Below are positions 1 through 8,870 of a DNA stretch of 64,000 bases, in pieces. Made by a program: the position numbers and the translations under genes. Each line of letters starts with the position of its first letter. Positions within the stretch are counted from its first letter, which is position 1. The stretch comes from Succinimonas amylolytica DSM 2873. GTDB lineage: Bacteria > Pseudomonadota > Gammaproteobacteria > Enterobacterales > Succinivibrionaceae. The DNA lies in the NCBI RefSeq assembly GCF_000378405.1, contig NZ_KB899638.1:129487-193486 (forward strand), given 5' to 3'. The notes beneath the pieces were generated by a model. It was not told the origin of the DNA. It did not search any database and worked only from the letters and a program-made list of their open reading frames with translations.

Positions 1-21
1 CCCCCGAAAATTGACATATAA

Positions 22-42
22 TTTTAGTAGGATTCCTACTAA
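22..42. repeat. Palindromic sequence at left flank of the IS
   Basis: TTTAGTAGGA and TCCTACTAAA form a near-perfect hairpin just upstream of the transposase. The half TTTTAGTAGGATT (22-34) recurs at 1957-1969, 55 bp after the transposase stop. These are the best candidates for, or neighbours of, the IS ends, but a clean terminal inverted repeat and target duplication could not be defined because the left boundary is at the window edge. Confidence 0.35.
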
Positions 43-75
43 AGGAATATGTGGCGGCAGTAAGGGGATCAGGGT

Positions 76-1902
76 ATGCCAATTTACCGGAATATTGTTG
101 TTGACATTCCATCTAAATGCTATATCGAGAAAAAGGATCAAAGTGTATTTGTAAAGGACAGGAACGAATATGATCCTGCTGTGAAATATAATCGGGTAAG
201 CCATGTAATTATCGGCAGGGCAATTGACAAGACAAGGATGTACCCCAACCATAATTTCCGCATGAGATATCCTGAAGCTTTTCAGCAGGCGGCGGGAGAA
301 CCGCAGCTGAAATCCATAAAGAGGATGGGGATGTATGCCGTTGTCCTGGCTCTTCTGGAAAAGAACTCCATGTACCGGTGCCTGCACGAAACCATGGGAA
401 TTGAGTCGGCAAACCTGATTCTTGATTTTTGCATGTATTCCATACTCCATCATTCAGCTGTTTCCGATCACTTCAGAACAGCCATGTCTGAACAGCTGCT
501 GTTCTCCCGCAATCTCAAATCCGGAAAGGATTTATCTTCGTTTTTTAATCAGGAAGAGAATATTGAAAGGCTGGAAAGGTTCAAGACAGCATGGGCAGGA
601 GCCTGCAAAAAACGCGGGATAAAGGATGTCTGGCTGGCAATTGACGGCTCAAATAATGATTGTGCCGCAGATGTTGATATTGCCGAGCGGGGGTACGCAA
701 AATCCAAAAAGGATGTTCCGGTCGTGAGTTATCTTTATGCCGTTGACAGCAGTGACGGAACCCCGATAAGCTTTGATGTTTACCGGGGTAGCCGAGTTGA
801 CAGCAAAGCTGTCATGAAAATGATCGGATGGCTGAAAGCATATGAGATGAATGTCAAAGGGGTGGTGGTTGACCGGGGTTTTGCAACCAAAGATGTTCTT
901 GAGATGCTTGACAGCAATGAACTTCAATATGTTGCCATGCTCAAGGGAGATACAAACGCTCATAAGACAATGCTTGCCGGATATGCATCCAAAATCAGCA
1001 GACAATTCGAGTTCATGCTGGACAGATATGATAACAGCAGAAAAACAGACAATGTCAGCGTATTCAACAGTAATGACAATGTTTACTATGGGATATCATC
1101 AGAAGATAAGGTTAAGCTGTTTACGCAGCATAAGTATAAGGCTTATGTTTCCCTGATTTTTGACGGACAGAACGGCGAGGAGCGCCAGCAGAACTGGTTT
1201 AAAAAGGTCTCTAATGCTGCGGTGGATTTGCAGAACAGACTGAATTCAGGAGAAGACGCCAAAGTTCCGAAGGAATTTGAAAAAAGCATGGAAATCCAGC
1301 AAAATGAAGGCAGGAAAACAGTCCTGATAAATATGGAAAAAGTACAGATCTGCGGCGATCAAAAAGGATTCAGTTCTCTTGCAACTTCCGAAAAGATGAG
1401 TGCCGGAAGAGCCAATGAAATTTACACCATGCGAAGCTCTGTTGAAGCTGATTTTGCGATAGTTAAAACTCAGCTTGGTTACGGCAAGACCGGAGTACAC
1501 AGTGAAACAGGGATAAAAACCAAGATTTCCATTGGTTTCATCGCCTCTGTGATTCGAAATGAACTGCTGAAAGCTGCAAAAAAGGCGGGACTTCCTACCA
1601 ATAAAATAGCAAAGGAAATCAACTACATTACGATGGGGCTCAATCAAAGCGACCGGTATTTTGTCTCTCATACCGAAAGTAAGAAACAAAAAGAGTTCCT
1701 TAAGGAATGCGGTGTTCTCCCTGCAGATCTGGATCGTATAGCCGAGGCTGAAAATAAGAGAATTTCCAGTAAAGAACCGAACCCGTTCCACAAATTCCCT
1801 AAAGCTAACACAAAGGAAAAAAAGTCAAAGAGCGGACAGTCAAAAGCTGACAATTCCTCCGTCAGCGGGACAACATCTGTTACTGCTGACAAAGAGGAAT
1901 AA
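76..1902 (+). CDS. IS4-superfamily (IS1634-like) transposase
   Basis: DDE transposase of an insertion sequence. The RNase H-like core is visible: an IDGS motif near residue 190, a VDRGF motif near residue 265, and a YxxRxxxExxFxxxK signature near residues 449-465, which is the IS4-superfamily C1 region. At 608 residues it is in the usual range for IS1634-type enzymes, and the frame is uninterrupted. The C-terminal 50 residues are lysine- and serine-rich and probably disordered. It stands alone beside the prepilin-like gene, with a short hairpin and a repeat shared with the downstream flank (22-34 and 1957-1969). Probably active or recently active. Family placement is from motifs only; the exact IS group is uncertain. 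Confidence 0.85.
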   Translation: MPIYRNIVVDIPSKCYIEKKDQSVFVKDRNEYDPAVKYNRVSHVIIGRAIDKTRMYPNHNFRMRYPEAFQQAAGEPQLKSIKRMGMYAVVLALLEKNSMYRCLHETMGIESANLILDFCMYSILHHSAVSDHFRTAMSEQLLFSRNLKSGKDLSSFFNQEENIERLERFKTAWAGACKKRGIKDVWLAIDGSNNDCAADVDIAERGYAKSKKDVPVVSYLYAVDSSDGTPISFDVYRGSRVDSKAVMKMIGWLKAYEMNVKGVVVDRGFATKDVLEMLDSNELQYVAMLKGDTNAHKTMLAGYASKISRQFEFMLDRYDNSRKTDNVSVFNSNDNVYYGISSEDKVKLFTQHKYKAYVSLIFDGQNGEERQQNWFKKVSNAAVDLQNRLNSGEDAKVPKEFEKSMEIQQNEGRKTVLINMEKVQICGDQKGFSSLATSEKMSAGRANEIYTMRSSVEADFAIVKTQLGYGKTGVHSETGIKTKISIGFIASVIRNELLKAAKKAGLPTNKIAKEINYITMGLNQSDRYFVSHTESKKQKEFLKECGVLPADLDRIAEAENKRISSKEPNPFHKFPKANTKEKKSKSGQSKADNSSVSGTTSVTADKEE

Positions 1903-1956
1903 GCCCACAATTTTGACAAGCTAAAAAGGACTTTTGCTTCTGGTCTGGATTGAGGG

Positions 1957-1969
1957 TTTTAGTAGGATT
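1957..1969. repeat. Second copy of 13-bp repeat flanking the IS
   Basis: TTTTAGTAGGATT, identical to 22-34 and in the same orientation. The inverted half of the left hairpin makes the same sequence also read as an inverted repeat across the transposase gene, as expected for IS termini. The 300 bp between this repeat and the prepilin-like gene holds no convincing gene. Confidence 0.35.
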
Positions 1970-2205
1970 TTTGGGAAAATTTACGTGTAAAAATGCAATA
2001 TGCAATTCTGCCGGTTATTTGTTAGCAATGTTCGCATAAATGCGCGGATTTTAGACTGGGGGATTTAAGGCTGGCTGGCTGATTTTTGATCATGCCGTTT
2101 TGAGCCGGTCCGGGATAAGTAAAAAATGTGACACGATCTAAAAAATAAATATTTATTTGTCGCAATACGAGGGCTTATTCTCAAAAATTTTGTTTTTTTT
2201 GCCGC

Positions 2206-2211
2206 TATAAT
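2206..2211 (+). promoter_or_regulatory. Possible -10 box upstream of prepilin gene
   Basis: A perfect TATAAT lies 180 bp before the prepilin start, after a T-rich stretch. No good -35 hexamer is present at the right spacing, so this is a weak call. Confidence 0.3.
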
Positions 2212-2393
2212 CTTAAGAGAATGCTTTCCTGTAACGATTTTCCGAAATTGCTTAAGGCTGCGCGATTCATCTGTCGCGGCTAAGCTTGCAGAATACCGCT
2301 CAGAAGCTCAATACAGATTCCGGAGTGATTTCCGGGAACGTTTGGCACTTGCCTGATGTCAGATGCAGATGCTGGACGCAAAGGGGGACAACA

Positions 2394-3038
2394 ATGAACA
2401 GTCATCGTGTAAACGGTTTTACTTTGATAGAACTCGTGGTGGTAATTGTAATTCTGGGCATTCTGGCGGCAACGGCAGCCCCGAAGTTCATGGATCTGCA
2501 GAGAGATGCCCGGATTTCCAAGCTGAACGGTCTTAAGGCCGCCATCCGCAGCGCGGAAAACCTTACCCGGAGCAAGGCCATTATCGCCGGTCTGGAAAAG
2601 TATCCGGCCCTTAATAATGGCACTGAGGTTAAGTTTGTATGTGTAAACGGCGCGGCCACCGATACCTGCAATAAAAATAACGGCATTGCGGTTTCCTTCG
2701 GTTATCCGGCTGTTCTCACCGATGCTGTTGCCGGCAAGGAATCCGGGATTCTCCGGGCTCTGGATCTTGATGCGGTGGATGCCGATGTAGTAACTGACTC
2801 CTCTGAGAGACGCCAGCATGACTGGCAGTACCGGATAAAGGCATGGAATAGACAGGAGGTGCAGATTTTAATCGGTCCGTCAGATATTGATCTTCCCGCT
2901 TCCTATGAAACTGAATACGGTCATAACGGCGGCCCGGTCAAGGAGTCATCTCAGGGATGTTATGTTGTGCATGATAATCCCTATGAGGAGAATGGCTCCG
3001 TGAAGCGCATGACGGTGATTGTTGACGGTAAGTGCTGA
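2394..3038 (+). CDS. Type IV prepilin-like protein (MSHA/PilA type)
   Basis: Major or minor subunit of a type IV pilus or type II secretion pseudopilus, inserted in the inner membrane and processed by a prepilin peptidase. The ATG at 2394 is chosen over the longer open frame because it has a strong AAGGGGG ribosome site six bases upstream and gives a seven-residue leader ending in Gly, directly followed by the [18 protein letters not shown]-methylation/transmembrane helix. Glu at mature position 5 is present. The rest (214 residues in all) is a globular head with a C-terminal VDGKC, so a terminal disulfide loop is likely. It is monocistronic, with a terminator downstream. It appears to belong to the recipient genome and not to the transfer machinery. 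Confidence 0.88.
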   Translation: MNSHRVNGFTLIELVVVIVILGILAATAAPKFMDLQRDARISKLNGLKAAIRSAENLTRSKAIIAGLEKYPALNNGTEVKFVCVNGAATDTCNKNNGIAVSFGYPAVLTDAVAGKESGILRALDLDAVDADVVTDSSERRQHDWQYRIKAWNRQEVQILIGPSDIDLPASYETEYGHNGGPVKESSQGCYVVHDNPYEENGSVKRMTVIVDGKC

Positions 3039-3178
3039 GTTTAGGCTCCAGATGATGCTCGGATAAGACAAGCTGAGAGATAGTCGCAGCAGAAGCGAAT
3101 CGGGGAGTCCGGGAAGGTCTGAGCAATAGAATGCCGTGCTGATCTTTCTCGTAGAGAGGCTCTGTTCAGGTTCTTATG

Positions 3179-3206
3179 GGGGGAACGCGAGTTCCCCCGT
3201 CTTTTT
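3179..3206 (+). terminator. Rho-independent terminator after prepilin gene
   Basis: An 8-bp G/C-rich stem (GGGGGAAC / GTTCCCCC) with a GCGA tetraloop is followed by a T-rich run (3200-3206). It is well placed to end the prepilin transcript. Confidence 0.85.
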
Positions 3207-3246
3207 GTCTTGTCACGTGCAAACTGCGCTGGCTGAGCGATTTCTA

Positions 3247-4308
3247 TTAATTGTCCGGACGTATGTAAAAGGTGCTTCTGCCGCTTCCCTGTTTTATCAG
3301 GAGACCTTCTTCTGTAAGCCTTTTTATTTCCCTTAACACGGTGGATTTTCCGAGTTTAGGGCAATTGGCCACAACATCAGCCGCAGTGATTCTGCCTATT
3401 TTTCCGTTTACATAATTCTTCACTATGTCATAGGCGAGACTTCTGGAACCGCTGGCATCCATAATACCTACACGTTTTTCAAATTCTATATAGCAGGCAA
3501 GAATGACCTGCAGCATGTATCGGATAAACGGTGTGGGATCATTTCCGCCTTCGTGCCAGCCTCTGTCAGACTCCTCAAGAACTTCGTAGTAGCGATCCTT
3601 CGTCAGTTCTATCTGCCGTTCAATGCTTATGTACTTACCGACCTCATAACCGCTTTTATAAAGGAGCAGCAGAGTAAGAAGCCTGCTCATTCTGCCGTTT
3701 CCGTCGTTAAACGGATGAATGCACAGAAAATCAATGATAAATGAAGGGATCAGAATTAGGGCATCAATGCGTTCACCGGAAATAGCCTGCTCATAGGCAT
3801 GACACAGGTTTTCCACGGCATCAGGGGTGCAGAAGGGGTCAACCGGGGTGAATCTGGTAAACACCGTGCCATCGGCCCGCTTTTCACTGATGTAGTTCTG
3901 CACGTTCTTGAAATGACCGCCATAGGATAATCCGGCTTTAGCAAGAAGATCCCGGTGCAGCTGCAAAAGATATGAAGGACGGACAGGAATGTATTCATGG
4001 CTTTCATGGATGGTATTCAGCACATCCCGGTAGCCCATTATTTCGTCCTCATCACGGTTGCGCGGTGTGGTTTTCTCCTGGAAAAGCTGCTTCATTCTGG
4101 CATTGGAAGTGACGATCCCCTCAATCTTGTTCGAGGCCTCGGTGCTTTGAATTTTGGCAATTTCCGCCAATCGATCAAGCTCAGCAGGTTTCTGTCTAAC
4201 AAATAAGTCCTGCCGGCCCTTGCATTCATGAATTCTGGCCACAAGATTAAGGATATCAGTTCCCCATTGTTTCTGTTCCAGTGAGCTGTAATCAAACGTT
4301 CTCATCAT
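3247..4308 (-). CDS. Fic family protein (class II AMPylator) with wHTH tail
   Basis: Fic enzymes transfer AMP or other nucleotides to target hydroxyls. The catalytic motif HPFNDGNGR is complete near residues 197-206. A class II inhibitory motif, S-x-x-x-E-G within TEASNKIEG, sits near residues 53-65, upstream of the Fic core as expected, so activity is probably auto-inhibited. Residues about 290-350 look like a winged helix (KSTVLREIKRLTEEGLL). This domain layout (Fic_N, Fic, DNA-binding tail) is common among Fic proteins thought to control their own promoter, and four operator-like repeats lie just upstream of the gene. It is a single gene; no antitoxin partner is seen. Confidence 0.92.
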   Translation of the reverse strand: MMRTFDYSSLEQKQWGTDILNLVARIHECKGRQDLFVRQKPAELDRLAEIAKIQSTEASNKIEGIVTSNARMKQLFQEKTTPRNRDEDEIMGYRDVLNTIHESHEYIPVRPSYLLQLHRDLLAKAGLSYGGHFKNVQNYISEKRADGTVFTRFTPVDPFCTPDAVENLCHAYEQAISGERIDALILIPSFIIDFLCIHPFNDGNGRMSRLLTLLLLYKSGYEVGKYISIERQIELTKDRYYEVLEESDRGWHEGGNDPTPFIRYMLQVILACYIEFEKRVGIMDASGSRSLAYDIVKNYVNGKIGRITAADVVANCPKLGKSTVLREIKRLTEEGLLIKQGSGRSTFYIRPDN

Positions 4309-4313
4309 TCATC

Positions 4314-4388
4314 TTTTCTTCTCATTTAATCGCTTTTCTTCTAATTCTGCTTTATTTGAGAAGAAAAATCAAATTATGAGAAGAATAA
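4314..4388. promoter_or_regulatory. Four operator-like TTCTTCTCA repeats upstream of fic
   Basis: Copies are TTTTCTTCTCATTT (about 4314-4327) and CTTTTCTTCTAATT (4334-4347) in one orientation, and ATTTGAGAAGAAAA (4355-4368) and TTATGAGAAGAATA (4376-4388) in the other. They form nested inverted repeats directly before the Fic start codon. The likely role is autoregulation by the Fic winged-helix domain (inference). Confidence 0.6.
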
Positions 4389-4745
4389 AGGAGGTCTGAT
4401 TTTCCACTCTCTGGCGGTCTTGGCGCCGTCGATCAGACGGGAGACAAGAAGCTCGTGGGAGGGGGCTGTAATGCCATGATCCGCTCCGCAAATATCTTCT
4501 CGTCAAACTCATCAAGACCGAGAACTTCAGAGGAGATCTGCTTCAGTGACTTTTCGGGGATTTTCTCTGCCGCAGAGCCCGAACTTGATCTTTCCCGTAA
4601 AGCAGGTGATGTTCAGGCTCTTATTAGCCAGAACCCCGAGTTCCCGCATCTTGCGATCTCTTCCTGCACAAACTGAAAGGTCTTCATGTCTATGATGGCC
4701 TCGTATGCGTTTTTCACATAGGAATATCAGGGAACAGATGGAGGA
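4385..4745 (-). pseudogene. Remnant of a large serine recombinase (zinc-ribbon region)
   Basis: Reading leftward, the pieces EAIIDMKTFQFVQEEIARCG, then GVLANKSLNITCFTGKIK with a following C-G-R, then ITAPSHELLVSRLIDGAK resemble consecutive parts of the zinc beta-ribbon and C-terminal region of large serine recombinases. They fall in different frames, so at least two frameshifts are present, and the N-terminal catalytic domain is gone. It is a decayed integrase, possibly the scar of an earlier mobile element at this site. Confidence 0.65.
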
Positions 4746-4857
4746 CAAAAAAATCCTGCGGTTATGAGGAGTTCCGCTTCAACTCCGGTTCTCCAATGCT
4801 CGCATGGTATTATCCTACAAAGCGTAGCCAGTTCGGATAACCATATCAGTTTCCTCA

Positions 4858-6612
4858 TCAGCCGCAGTACACACATTCCGATCCCGAAAATATCATGGCA
4901 TAAGCCATGACGTTCTTATCCTTGAATTCAAGAGCTGATTTGTAGGTGCCGACCTGTTCGATTGCTTCCTTTTTCAGACTTTCAATTCTGGATTCTGTGG
5001 CATCCTTTTTGGCAGCGTACTTGAGCTCAATAAGGTAAATGCATTCGTTTCTCTTTCCTCGGTTTATGGTGAGCACCAGATCCGCAAACTTTTCGCCCTT
5101 ACCGGGAACCCGCAGCGGTTTCTGCAGTTCGGCGACAACACCTCTAACGGAACTCAGTTTGGTGTGGAGCACCAGATTAAGCGCCATTTCGCTCATGTGG
5201 GTAAGAACCTGATTGGTGAAGATCGTGCTTAAAAAAGCGGTGCAGGAATCTGCAAATGCTGATATATCAGAAGCGCCATCAAGTAGAGGAGCTGTATCCA
5301 ATTTCTGCTCCCTAAAAATGTCGCTGGGCTTTAACCTGAGTTCCGCCGTGCATTTAGCAAACAGCTTCGACATGAACAGATTCGGAATTTTCAGTGTGAG
5401 GGCGTCCTGATTCGATAACGCAGGATCAATTGTAAGATAACCAAGATAGTACAGCATGGACAGCAGCTGCGCTTCATCATACTTGGCCGATTTGTTTAAA
5501 TTGATGTTCTGGGCAAGATTCTCAAGATAGAACGTGTCCTCGGCAAGGTATGTGTCCATAATATTGTCTGCCAGACCGTCTTCGGCAATGTCAAAAAGCT
5601 GCTGAAGCTTTGAGCTGTCATGATCCGATGCAGGATCCATGTATTTTTCCGGTGCAAGAAATACTTTAGCTTTGCGCATTTCGCCGAGATAATACAGACA
5701 CATGGATGAATTGTACAACGTATGCTTTGCAAATCTGCTGAAACAGTAGCCATCATATACAGGTCTCATTCTGGCAATTACTTCATCCGCAGTTACACCG
5801 ATGCTTTCTATATCGACCAGTTCCGGAATGATCTTTTTAAGCTCGTCCTCAGTGAATCCGGCATACTCGTTAAAGCATTCATCAGAAGTAACATTCAGCG
5901 CAATGTTGAACCCGGATGTAAGAGAATCCAGTGATACGGATGACACCCCCGTAATGAAGGTTTTTGTGATGCCGTTTGTTGTTGCTGCCTTGATTGCCGC
6001 ATAAAACTCTTTGAGAAAGCCGCGATCACCGGTAATCGTTTTAAACAGTTCAAAATCCTGAGACAGAATCTGGTTGGCAAAATTATCATACTCATCGATC
6101 ATTACATAAAGTCTGCTTTTTTTGGAATATCTAATATAGGCAGCAATGAAATTGTTGAACAGGGTAACTGAATCTGACTTATCCAGATTGTCATAGTTAA
6201 AAACGAAATCAGGATATCTATTCTTAAAATCGTTTATACCGACAGCCACTGCCGAAAAAAAACTGTCATACATTACGGTATTGCTCCGGGTGCCTACCCG
6301 GGAAAAATCAAAATCCAGCACATGATATTTGTTGTGGCTTTTCGGATGCTCTTTATATATGGCAGTCTCGGAAAACAATTCCTCATATCTGCTCTCATAG
6401 GAGATATCGTAAAAACACTTGAGCATTTGGACAAAGGTGCTCTTTCCGAAGCGTCTCGGACGCAGCAGGACAGGATACGGTGTCATGTTATCCTGATCAA
6501 GATGCAGGATCATTCCGCTTTTGTCTACATAAGCGCGATTTCGCAGTTTAAAACTGTCATAAGCAACTACGCCATACGGAGAATTCAACAATTTAACTTC
6601 AGTTTCTGACAT
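4858..6612 (-). CDS. AAA-ATPase-like / PD-(D/E)XK nuclease family protein
   Basis: A 584-residue protein of the AAA-ATPase-like plus PDDEXK_9 architecture, common in host-associated bacteria; no defined cellular role is established. The N-terminal region has a P-loop-like RPRRFGKST near residues 48-57, and a D-E-Y-D Walker B-like segment follows. The C-terminal region has D-L-V-L-T-I then I-E-L-K-Y near residues 505-530, the D...ExK core of a PD-(D/E)XK fold. The start at 6612 is preferred over the longer frame (6660) because AAAGGAC lies at the right distance upstream. Unrelated to the transfer genes; probably chromosomal or accessory cargo. Confidence 0.85.
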   Translation of the reverse strand: MSETEVKLLNSPYGVVAYDSFKLRNRAYVDKSGMILHLDQDNMTPYPVLLRPRRFGKSTFVQMLKCFYDISYESRYEELFSETAIYKEHPKSHNKYHVLDFDFSRVGTRSNTVMYDSFFSAVAVGINDFKNRYPDFVFNYDNLDKSDSVTLFNNFIAAYIRYSKKSRLYVMIDEYDNFANQILSQDFELFKTITGDRGFLKEFYAAIKAATTNGITKTFITGVSSVSLDSLTSGFNIALNVTSDECFNEYAGFTEDELKKIIPELVDIESIGVTADEVIARMRPVYDGYCFSRFAKHTLYNSSMCLYYLGEMRKAKVFLAPEKYMDPASDHDSSKLQQLFDIAEDGLADNIMDTYLAEDTFYLENLAQNINLNKSAKYDEAQLLSMLYYLGYLTIDPALSNQDALTLKIPNLFMSKLFAKCTAELRLKPSDIFREQKLDTAPLLDGASDISAFADSCTAFLSTIFTNQVLTHMSEMALNLVLHTKLSSVRGVVAELQKPLRVPGKGEKFADLVLTINRGKRNECIYLIELKYAAKKDATESRIESLKKEAIEQVGTYKSALEFKDKNVMAYAMIFSGSECVYCG

Positions 6613-6674
6613 AACGTGTCCTTTGTTCCAAATCATGTCTGACATCTTTATGCTTTCCAAGCATATATGTATAA

Positions 6675-6995
6675 TTTATAGTTATCTCATGCAATAATGT
6701 CTGTGATTTACGGTGCTTTACTCCTTCTGATGTTAAAGAGTTTTACTATAAATATCAACATTTATTGGGGGCTAATGCCCGAAAATGTGTGCCAACGCCT
6801 TATGCAGTAGAAAAAGGTGCTTGGCAAGCAAGTCTGGTAAATGAATACATAGGCTGTTGTGCTTGGTGGCTACGGTCGTCAGGCAGTTTGCAGGGAGCTG
6901 CGTATATTTATGCGCCCGGCATAGTTTTCAATAGCGGTGACTTCGTCACTTTTGATAGAAATGTTGTTCGGCCCGCATTATGGGTAAATCTGTAA
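6675..6995 (+). pseudogene. 5'-truncated DUF6273 domain gene
   Basis: An open frame without a credible start encodes the C-terminal part of a DUF6273 domain: an xTPSDVKEF segment, KCVPTPYAVEK, CCAWWLRSSG and the terminal VVRPALWVNL. It matches the last about 100 residues of the kinase ending at 51436. The 5' part is missing, apparently removed at the junction with the divergent AAA-ATPase gene. The segment between WWLRSSG and VVRPAL is very different from the kinase copy while both borders are conserved. The stop codon is followed at the same 23-nt spacing by a hairpin, as in the kinase gene. Confidence 0.65.
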
Positions 6996-7018
6996 TATTC
7001 TAATCTGGAAACCTCTGT

Positions 7019-7039
7019 CACCCGCTAATCAGGCGGGTG
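7019..7039. repeat. Hairpin 23 nt after the DUF6273 stop codon
   Basis: CACCCGC and GCGGGTG form a perfect 7-bp stem with a 7-nt loop. There is no T-run on either side, so it is a poor rho-independent terminator. The spacing from the stop codon is identical to the hairpin after the kinase-DUF6273 gene. Confidence 0.6.
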
Positions 7040-7075
7040 TTATTCAGAATAACTGTATCAGAGTTGATCTCCAGC

Positions 7076-7573
7076 TTAGTTATAAATTCTCAGGACTAAA
7101 AACAGCATAAGCGCAACGGAGAATACTTGGATAAGCAGTATCGCCAGTATTACGCCGCTGCTGCTGTTATGTTCCTTGATACTTCTTCTTATTTCTTGAT
7201 TCTCCTGTTTCAGCTCCTTTTTAATTTCAATCAGGCTGTGCCGATTAAGGTATTCTACAGCCGATTTTACGATTTTATTGGCCGTTTGTTTAAGATCATC
7301 TCTTAGTTCATCTTTGTATTTCTCTATCTCCGTTTCATAATTCTGGGTTGCATTTGTAAGGTTTGCATCAATAACCGATTCAAACTTCTGAAGACTTGCA
7401 TCTATAACCGAATTCTGTGCTTCGCTGATTGTATCCTGGAGTTTTCGGCAAAGGTAAATCCATATTGTAACCTGAACAAGAATGGGATCGTTTTTATCTA
7501 ACAGAATCCCATTTTTACTTGCAATGACACCTATTAACTCCCTGATTTTATTGTCAATTTCAGGGTCAGTCAT
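7076..7573 (-). CDS. traM: TraM-like conjugal transfer protein
   Basis: Third gene of the leftward traK-traL-traM group, the same arrangement as beside RP4 oriT. The 165-residue protein starts with an acidic helix containing ILLDKNDPILV, which resembles the start of RP4 TraM. It continues as a long coiled coil (about 45-130) and ends in one transmembrane helix (about 140-162, VILAILLIQVFSVALMLFLV). It is probably a tail-anchored inner-membrane protein. In RP4, TraM increases transfer efficiency by an undefined mechanism. It lies 3 bp downstream of traL. The identification rests on gene order and architecture more than on clear sequence identity. Confidence 0.75.
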   Translation of the reverse strand: MTDPEIDNKIRELIGVIASKNGILLDKNDPILVQVTIWIYLCRKLQDTISEAQNSVIDASLQKFESVIDANLTNATQNYETEIEKYKDELRDDLKQTANKIVKSAVEYLNRHSLIEIKKELKQENQEIRRSIKEHNSSSGVILAILLIQVFSVALMLFLVLRIYN

Positions 7574-7576
7574 TTA

Positions 7577-8308
7577 TCAGAACTCCCCAATTCCTGAAGA
7601 AATTGCTTCAAAGAATTTACGTTTGGCAATGGTTATTCTCTGCCGTTTCATTATATGCTTCTCCTTGTTATTGATATATTCATCAAACAATGTTCTTGCG
7701 GACATGCATTCAGTAATATCTCTGTTGAACATATCAGAGAAGGTTGGCAGAAGAACAATCCCTTTTATGGAATCCTTATACATCTGATAAGCAGAGCCGC
7801 CGGTAAACCCTTCCATGTCAATATACCCATTAAACGGATTGAGCCATACAACAACCGAGTACAGATCAGGATTGTCAAACTGCTGAAGAAGAGCCACCAG
7901 TCCCAGCATTGTTTCCGACAATGCCTGACCGCCTGCGATTATGGAATGCACGATTATTTCATGCCCCATATCCTTCAGCATTTCAAAGATCTGCGTGGTC
8001 TTGATGTAGTTAATCAAGGGGATAAAATCGCTGCTGCCATTGTCAATAATGACATCAGTGGCATCATCATTATTCATGATTAAATCAATAATCTGGTCAA
8101 AGTTTTCAGATTCGATCTCGCCGTTATTGTTGCAGATTTTAATCAGTTTGACATTGAGGGACTGAAACTGATGAAAGGTATCATTAAGCGGATCAGTATC
8201 GATTCCCAGTACCTTCTTGCCCATTGATTGCAGGTATTGATTAAACATCACTGAAACAAATGATTTCCCGACACCGCCTTTTTGCTGCATTAAAACATGA
8301 ATTCTCAT
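7577..8308 (-). CDS. traL: TraL-like ParA-family ATPase
   Basis: ParA/MinD-type ATPase with a deviant Walker A, QQKGGVGKS, at residues 8-16, and a D-T-D motif in the next strand (near residue 38). The 243-residue length agrees with RP4 TraL (about 241), which is encoded between traK and traM at the same position. It lacks an N-terminal HTH, unlike plasmid ParA proteins that repress their own operon, and its partner ParB is not adjacent. It probably supports transfer (relaxosome or pole positioning) and not partition, although this is not settled even for RP4. Confidence 0.85.
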   Translation of the reverse strand: MRIHVLMQQKGGVGKSFVSVMFNQYLQSMGKKVLGIDTDPLNDTFHQFQSLNVKLIKICNNNGEIESENFDQIIDLIMNNDDATDVIIDNGSSDFIPLINYIKTTQIFEMLKDMGHEIIVHSIIAGGQALSETMLGLVALLQQFDNPDLYSVVVWLNPFNGYIDMEGFTGGSAYQMYKDSIKGIVLLPTFSDMFNRDITECMSARTLFDEYINNKEKHIMKRQRITIAKRKFFEAISSGIGEF

Positions 8309-8361
8309 ATACGTCCTTTATTAAATTGAAATTCCAAACTTTTGCTAACCTGTTAATCACT

Positions 8362-8805
8362 TTATCTTTTCTCGCTGATTTTGCTGGCATCCTCCATAAT
8401 TTTCTTTATCTGTTCCGGGGATAATGCATCCCTTACTGATGAAATAACTTCCTTTTTGGCAGCGTTACGCTCGCCGGAAACCGCAGGTTTTGAAATTCCG
8501 TTGACGGAATTGGAATTATCATCGGCTTTTCCTGATTTTTCATCCTGCAACCTGCTGGGGTATTTCTCTTCATCAAGCCCTTTAACGACCTGAGTAAACC
8601 GCGTATAAGTGCCAATCATTCCGGTATCAGATGATTTGATAAACTCAAATATCTGTCTCAGGGATCTTCCGGCATCCCGCTCCTTGCAGATAAAGGGCCA
8701 GTATTTCTTAACTATGAAGAGTACCTGATTCCTCCGCGATTTTCTGGTTTGGTCAAACTTGTCCATCTGTTCTGATAGCCTTCTAAGCTCCTGTTCATCC
8801 ATCAA
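8362..8805 (-). CDS. traK: TraK-like oriT-binding protein
   Basis: First gene leftward from oriT, as in RP4, where TraK binds and bends DNA between nic and its own gene to help relaxosome assembly. The 147-residue protein has a basic N-terminal region (RKSRRNQ) and a segment GRSLRQIFEFIKSS followed by YTRFTQVVKGL, which matches the RP4 TraK pattern in which a helix ends in W/F-E and a Y-x-x-F-T-Q-x-V-K helix follows. The C-terminal half is charged and probably disordered. Repeats of ACTTTGC, possible TraK sites, fill the adjacent intergenic region. Confidence 0.78.
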   Translation of the reverse strand: MMDEQELRRLSEQMDKFDQTRKSRRNQVLFIVKKYWPFICKERDAGRSLRQIFEFIKSSDTGMIGTYTRFTQVVKGLDEEKYPSRLQDEKSGKADDNSNSVNGISKPAVSGERNAAKKEVISSVRDALSPEQIKKIMEDASKISEKR

Positions 8806-8870
8806 TTCAGGCCTCCCTTATCGCCGTCGTTACCAGCGCATCATAATCTACTGTTTGCCTATAGCTGTTA

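Noticed and set aside
1246..1791. 181-codon ORF on the minus strand of the transposase
   Set aside because: Antisense shadow with no ribosome site or recognisable domain.
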